Shown: positions 58,190-64,000 of the stretch, piece by piece
How the letters are laid out: each line of letters opens with the position of its first letter
Position numbering within the stretch: position 1 is the first letter of the stretch
Program-made: the position numbers and the translations under genes
Notes under the pieces: model-generated
Told to the model about the DNA's origin: nothing
Seen by the model: the letters and a program-made list of their open reading frames with translations, nothing else
The model's database searches: none
Source: Pseudoscleropodium purum
Lineage: Eukaryota; Streptophyta; Bryopsida; Hypnales; Brachytheciaceae
Direction: 5' to 3'
Assembly: GCA_963969395.1 (NCBI GenBank)
Contig: OZ017797.1
Location: forward strand, 25,048,001-25,112,000
DNA: 64,000 nucleotides

Positions 58190-59230
58190 TGTAGGAAAGA
58201 AAATTATGAAACTTTGCCCATGTAGATTACAAGATATTTGAGTTTGAAGTGAAGAAATCAAAGTTTTGAACATGTTCTTTGACTAAATGTTTTGACTTTC
58301 AATATTTAAAATTTAAAATTTTTACACTCAATATTTTGATTTAAAAAATTTTGATGTTGAAGATTTGAGTTGAAAGTTTAGGATAAAATATTCAATTTTA
58401 AGAAATAATTGATTTTCATTCTTCAAAAAAATTTTAAGTAGAATTTGGTAAGAGATATTTGAAGGAAAAACTCATTAGAAGATTTTTGGGGCCTTTGGAT
58501 GCCTACGAGTTATCATAGCTTGCGAACGCAAGAAACAAGTTCGGTGCAACGGTCTGACGTGGCCGAGCCCTTGCCATGTCATTGATCAAATTTTTTTTTT
58601 TTTGCATTTGGAGACTAAATTTATTTATTTTTAATGAAAAAAAATTCTAACAGCGGACCGTTCTCCGCAATGAGGGGAACAACTGCCGGGGAACAGGCCT
58701 GAAACAGGCTTCTGGACCCCCCAAAACTCTTCTAATGAGATTGTTGATAGCTCTGAGATGGAATTGAAACACACTAATTCCAACAATGATATTTTTCTAG
58801 CAAGTATACTTAATCCTATTGAACTTTATTTTTTTTAATTGTGAAATTTGAGTTAAAAAATGAATCCAATTTTTTATCTTCTCAAAAAGTTTCTATTGGA
58901 TATATTGCCTACAAATCAAGAAGCTCTATAATTTTTACATCACTAATCCACATGGATAGAATAAAAGCTTTTCCTTACACATAAAAACAAAAACCATGAA
59001 AAAAATATAAAAAAATAATTTCAAGCTTTTGTAAATTCTTTTGTTGCTAGTCTCCCTCATTTGAGCTTCTTGAAGCATAACTTTTGTTCTCATGCACCAA
59101 TTGAAATAATATCTATCCACTAAAAAATAATGTGATTTTCTATCTTAAAAAAAGTTTCAAAAAATCACATCAAAAATTGAGGTTACACAAGCCTATCCCA
59201 AATCCATTTTATTCCCCTTAGGGGGTTTAG
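58190..59230 (+). repeat. Dispersed AT-rich repeat family, copy D (split by a MITE)
   Basis: Lies head-to-tail with copy C. It begins inside the family (CCCATGTAGATTACAAGAT) and is interrupted at 58471-58739 by a MITE. It resumes with GATAGCTCTGAGATGGAATT and runs through CACCAATTGAAAT to TTCCCCTTAGGGGG. Confidence 0.8.
58471..58739 (+). mobile_element. CATTAGAAG-type MITE, intact copy
   Basis: A 269-bp element with terminal inverted repeats: left CTCATTAGAAGATTTTTGGG, and right, reversed, CTCATTAGAAGAGTTTTGGG. It splits repeat copy D, which shows it was inserted. The interior is GC-richer and shares GACGTGGCCGAG and GGACCGTTC with the truncated copy at 55650-55945. Non-coding. Confidence 0.8.
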
Positions 59231-59471
59231 GAACATGGGTAGTCTAAATTTCCAAAATCATGAAGATGTTTTATGAAATGCAACTTGGAAGAATAATTTA
59301 ATGATGACTCTCAAACAATAGTTGTAAAATATGATTCATATATCATATCTATATACTTATACCAACTACCATACATGAAGGTATAATTTGGCATTCTCAA
59401 GTGCTGAAATTGAATATTCATATCAAATTCTTAGGAGTCCATGTTACCTCACATTATTCACAAGATGACAT

Positions 59472-59613
59472 CACTATTAGAAAACTTCAGATTTTTTGTT
59501 GTTTTGGTTGCATAGATTTGGGCAAAATTCAACAAATTTTTGTCCACATCAACAAATTTCTGCCCAAATCAATGCGACCAAAACAACAAAAAAATTTAGA
59601 TTTTCTACTAGTG
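59472..59613. mobile_element. CACTA-like foldback MITE 2
   Basis: A 142-bp inverted repeat. The left end is CACTATTAGAAAACTTCAGA and the right end, reversed, is CACTAGTAGAAAATCTAAAT; the arms continue through TTTTGTTGTTTTGGT and ATTTGGGCA. It is flanked by CAT on both sides (59469-59471 and 59614-59616). CACTAGTAGAAAA is a common plant CACTA terminus. Non-coding. Confidence 0.85.
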
Positions 59614-59616
59614 CAT

Positions 59617-61327
59617 GTGGCACTTCTTTACCAAAATCACTTCATTTATACTAAATCTAACCTTCACGTTGGGTAGTTTACAAACTCATATTTTTCAATA
59701 AAATTGGCAGTCAAAAATTGGAAATTCTTCTAAAATTGATTGTAGATTGAATATTGTTGATTTTCTCCAAATATTTTTTTGCCAATTCAAAATGTTAAAA
59801 TCTAATCATTTTAATTTTTGAAGAATTTTATTTTACTTTTTCATTCTAATAATTTTTTAAGGATCAATTATTGAATTGAAAAAGTTATTTGTTGAAGCTT
59901 GAACTACCATTATCTTTTGAATTATAAAATATTTGCAAAGCAAAATCTTCAAAATCTATATCATATAAATGTTAAATACTAATATAAGGATATTTAGAAA
60001 AATTGATGCATGAAAAAATGCATTTTTGTATGAATGGGATGTGTTTCCGTTCATTTGTTGTTTGAAATTTGAACCCCTAGTTTCTTTTAAGTCATTATTA
60101 GGAAATAGAAATAAGACCACCAAATATAAAAATAGCTCTGCACCCTACTTTATAATTATAATTTGAAAATTCTATCATTGAAAGCTCATTCAAAATTAAT
60201 TTGAATAGATACAAGAAAACTCAAATTTAGACATTGGATAGAGCAAATAAATTTCTTTAAAAACTAGCTAAAAGACAAAAATTATAGTGGCCTTGCCAAA
60301 TCATGGTTATTGATGCACATTTTCACCACAAATTTGGAGCTTTTAAATTTTATTTGCCAACAAGATCCAACAAACTTTAGAAAATTATTGATAGGATCCA
60401 TACTTTGATGTCTTATACAAAGAATTTAATGCAAGTACTTCTAAACAAAAATTTGTGCTCCTAAACCTCCCTTCATCTAGTATTTGCAACAAGATTTTAT
60501 GAATAAAAATCCCTTTATTGCCCCCCTAATGGACTTGACTTAGAGTTTCATTCAGGCCATATCAAGGAGGGTAATCAAAACCTTCGCCCCAAGTTCATAC
60601 TTGTTGATTTGAAATCTCTTGCTCCTACACTAATTTTATGCTTTTTGAAATTAGAGTTGTGGTCAAAATTAGAAAAAGTATAAAGTACATTCTCTACGAT
60701 AGATTTTTCATTTTACCTCAATCTTAATGTCGCTTGAAATTTCTTTTGGTCTTCTAACTAAAATGAAATCACTCTTGACTATTAAAAAAGCTTTCAAAAC
60801 CTTAACAAGAGCATATTTACCTTTTCATGGTTTCCATGGGGCATGACTAAGGTAGAAATATCTATTTTTGATAACTTAAGCATTTCAGCATGTAGGATAT
60901 AGGAAATTTATTGAGAAATTGAACTCAACGTATCCAACCATAAAGATGAAGAAGAATGCAAAATGAATTTTCATTTGAATTCATTCTGGATTCATAGAAT
61001 CACCTATAATTGTTAGCTTTAGTACTTCTCCCTAAGCAAAGAAGGAAGAGAGATGAGTGCATGAGAAGGTACAAAGAAAGAATGTTTTCAATGAGTAGTC
61101 CATCCAAGTGTTGTCAACAATAGGTCACCCTATTAAGCCATCATGGGGTTGGAAATATATTCTTCTATCATATCCTAATTTGTCTTATCTTGTAAGTAAA
61201 TGTTTAAAATCAATTTCATTACAAAAAAATAAAAATAAAAATAAAAATAATCAATACCTTGAAGAATTTTTTTAGCATGGACTAATTTAAAATAGTGTGA
61301 TTTTAATAAGTCATTGCAATCAAACTT
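59617..61327. other. AT-rich spacer, no gene seen
   Basis: About 1.7 kb with an AAAAT microsatellite near 61226-61247. Nothing gene-like. Confidence 0.5.
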
Positions 61328-61475
61328 AAGCAAACTACCCCATTGCAGTTAAAATGGAAGCAAGTCCATTGTGGGCAAAATTGTAAAGGTGGTGTACACT
61401 TCAGAACTTGAATGTACACCACCATTACAATTTTGCCCATTGCTCTCATTTTGCCCATAACAGGGTAGTCCACTT
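61328..61475. mobile_element. Foldback element with ACTACCC ends
   Basis: The outer ends ACTACCCCATTG and, reversed, ACTACCCTGTTATG enclose a near-perfect inner hairpin: GGGCAAAATTGTAAAGGTGG at 61373 pairs with CCACCATTACAATTTTGCCC ending at 61439, with a loop near 61402-61410. This is the form of a MITE; no certain target duplication is seen. Confidence 0.65.
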
Positions 61476-61924
61476 GTGGAACTAACAAGCACTTTATTCA
61501 TGATCGTCTCCTGACCAGTATTATGATGTGATGTTATCTTTGCAATAACAAGTCCGACAACTTTGGAAACAAACGGCAGGTTGGAGTGATGAATCAGTCC
61601 TGAGGCTGACCCTCAGCATAAGTGTGATGGAGCTGCACCAACTGAGACATTAAATATCACTCAATGTCTCCATTTCATTTGTGTAAAAAATAAATAAATA
61701 AATAAAACTGATATAAATATCAATGTCTCGCTCAGATGGAGGCAAGCAGGGCTTTCATTTTTGGCAAAATTTTGCCAGACTGTCAGAAATCTGACTACTC
61801 AGGTTTCATCTCTCCAAAAACTGGCCTCTGGAGTGAGGGCAAAATGACATTGGTCTAAAAAAAGCCCTGGAGGCAAGGCAAATCCAAGTGGGCCTTTCGA
61901 CAGGTTCCTCTTTCAACTTCCATG

Positions 61925-62150
61925 ATTAACCCTAAAAGGCCCAAGGGTGCTTTGGGTTCAAAAACATCATTGCTTTTGAAGTGCTATGAATCTAAATGTC
62001 ACTAAGTTATAGAGATCTCAACCATACAGTATTGTAGTGAACATGTTCTAGATAACATAAGTCAAATTTGGAGTCATTTGACTGCATGGATTGTAAGATT
62101 ATAATGTTTTAATGTTGAAAAAAGATGCTCAAATTTTCAATAGAAACACA
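61925..62150 (+). repeat. Dispersed AT-rich repeat family, copy E (5' fragment)
   Basis: Begins TTAACCCTAAAAGGCCCAAG like the starts of copies B and C, and holds CATTTGACTGCATGGATTGT, matching the family's GACC.TATAGATTG segment. It then diverges. Confidence 0.55.
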
Positions 62151-63869
62151 TTTGGAGGTGAAATTCAATTTCTAAACCTACTCAAATGAAAAAATTTGAA
62201 ACTATGAAGTGATTCAAAACCAACATACAAACACATTAGTGAAAATAATATCATTCAATTGACTTAATGTGTTTGCAAAATGGCTTTGAAATGTCAAAAA
62301 ATAGCAAGAAAAGTTACCAAAAACACATATGAGCCTAAACTTCCTTCTACTAAAATACTTTTTTGTCACTCGTAACTTCTTGTATTGATGTGAAATTTTA
62401 GCCACACAAACTAGACTAGTATGCACAACTTTACCAAAAAAATCATTGGAAACAGACACTATAAGGAGAAGAAACAAGCCACCGAAGTTCACTATCATCC
62501 AAAAATATTTGAATTTTGAACTTCAAATTGCTCCCAAACATTCAAAGAAGTTTGGATTTACATGAAAATTTTACCACAATAACTACACTGAAAGGGGAAC
62601 ATAACCCAATAATTTTTTTTCATTGAAATCGAACATTTGACATAGTAGATACAAGCCCCCAAAGTTCCAGTCATCAAATGTGGTTTGGTGAACTCAAATT
62701 GAACCTATGAACTTCAATTGGCTTCCAGAAACTTGATTCATCTTTGATTGATCTAAAAATCTTACCACACAAACTAGAAGATAGAGCGCAAGTTTACCAA
62801 CAAGTTTTTATTGAATTCGGACATTAAATGCAAAAGTAACAATACTTTCAATTGGACTTAAAACTATGTGAGGATACTTTTTGTCCTCTTGGACGGTCTA
62901 GGATTAAGTGTGACACATCAAGGTGGTCTACGAGCATCTTGTAGTTGGTTGTGAAGGGCTTCAAGCATTTTGCTTTGGACACGTGGATTTAGTTGAATGG
63001 GTGTTGTAGGTGTCATAGGATCAGGTTGGATTGTTATGTTTTTCCACCAAGCTACTTGCAGTTGGTTGGTATGTATTTTTACTTTTGCAATGAAGTTTTG
63101 TTTCATTTGTGTCAAAATTGAAATATTAACTCCTAAATGCCCAAACTGCGTTTTTTGGCAATAAAGAAATATTGGGCAGCTCACTACAAATGGAATTTTT
63201 ATTTATTTTTGGTGAAATTTTAACATGACATGTGCCCAAGGAGTAGCTTTAAGACCCAATAATTTTCATAACTTTTGACTCCATAGTTAAAAAGTTATTG
63301 TATGACATGTACTTTTCATTGCTCGACGGGTAGCTCGAGCAACAAAAAAAATTCTTTAAAAATCATTTTTTTGAGAAATTAAAATCTGAAATTGGTTCCC
63401 TAGATTTAAATATACTTGAAAAGCTTTGAATCACTCTATTTTGATCAATGAATCAAAAGATACGAGGAGTTGTAATTTGTGGGAGTCTGTGGGTCATTAT
63501 TGAATCTCTACACTAAAATAAACTTTGAAGTCCTTTATTTTAACTCAATTTTTAATATTTTTGGAAAAAAATATATATATATATATTGGGTGTAGATTGT
63601 TTATTACAACATTACAACCATTGGAATTGGCATTTTTCAATTCCATAAATAAATTGTTAACAATTTCGTATTTTGATTCATTCTCTACTCTTTTCTACTT
63701 ACTATTTTTTTCGTATATGTTGTATGACTCCAAATGATCTGAAATTTTTCAAGCATGTAGCCAACTTGACTTGGGAAATGAATCTAAAGAGTTGAAACCA
63801 TTTTCAACTTTTTTTCATACAAATGTGACCTAAAGTGCAACTACCCATATTTTTGCAGGACCCCCAAAA
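62151..63869. other. AT-rich spacer, no gene seen
   Basis: About 1.7 kb with a TA microsatellite near 63571-63585. No supportable gene. Confidence 0.5.
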
Positions 63870-64000
63870 GGATTTTTGTCAATTCAAATGCTAATATCTT
63901 GCAATCTATATAGTGGAAATTTCTGAAATTTTTTTCACGTGTTTTCAAATAAGCTTACTACAAGATCCTATGGTTATTTGTGTCCAAAAATGTTTTTTAT
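63870..64000 (-). repeat. Dispersed AT-rich repeat family, copy F (runs off the window)
   Basis: TCAAATGCTAATATCTTGCA and ATCTATATAG, then TACAAGATCCTATGGTTA, match copy A in the same orientation (reverse of copy B). The rest lies beyond the window. Confidence 0.65.

Overview
The window is nuclear DNA of a land plant. It has spliced genes with GT-AG introns, plastid transit peptides on three products, telo-box (TAGGGTTT) promoter motifs, a plant-type U6 gene, and plant-only families (RETICULATA-related, large-subunit ADP-glucose pyrophosphorylase, JINGUBANG-like WD40). Mostly short introns and AT-rich gene-poor spacers full of small transposons would suit a non-seed plant such as a bryophyte. 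That is inference; the species cannot be fixed from the sequence alone.

Six protein genes could be rebuilt exon by exon with in-frame totals. They are: ADP-glucose pyrophosphorylase large subunit (minus, 159-7431, 13 exons, 541 aa); ribosomal protein eL34 (plus, 18694-20142, 4 exons, 122 aa); Ycf23/DUF561 plastid protein (plus, 21359-25127, 9 exons, 305 aa) with a U6 snRNA gene in intron 6; vacuolar iron transporter VIT (minus, 29039-30480, 4 coding exons, 233 aa); RETICULATA-related protein (plus, 42360-43866, 2 exons, 366 aa); and a seven-repeat WD40 JINGUBANG-like protein (minus, 46106-48065, 2 exons, 417 aa). A 130-aa orphan reading frame lies at 26894-27286. A decayed multi-exon gene appears to lie on the minus strand at about 12407-13776.

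Layout: 0-8 kb starch-synthesis gene; 8-8.8 kb a 51-bp minisatellite split by an insertion; 9-18 kb AT-rich spacer holding a duplicate of the eL34 promoter; 18.5-31 kb gene cluster; 32-42 kb AT-rich spacer with a 2.6-kb array of a short near-palindromic motif; 42-48 kb two genes; 48-64 kb AT-rich spacer built from dispersed repeats and miniature inverted-repeat elements. These include two CACTA-like foldback elements with 3-bp target duplications and a piggyBac-like TTAA-flanked element.

The genes do not form a pathway. Three products are predicted to enter plastids (AGPase, Ycf23, RETICULATA-related), one sits in the vacuolar membrane (VIT) and one is ribosomal. The most interesting items are the intronic U6 gene with its own promoter, the GACAATTTGTC-like motif array, the duplicated eL34 promoter, the piggyBac-like element, and a Thr-to-Arg change beside the catalytic Arg of the AGPase large subunit.
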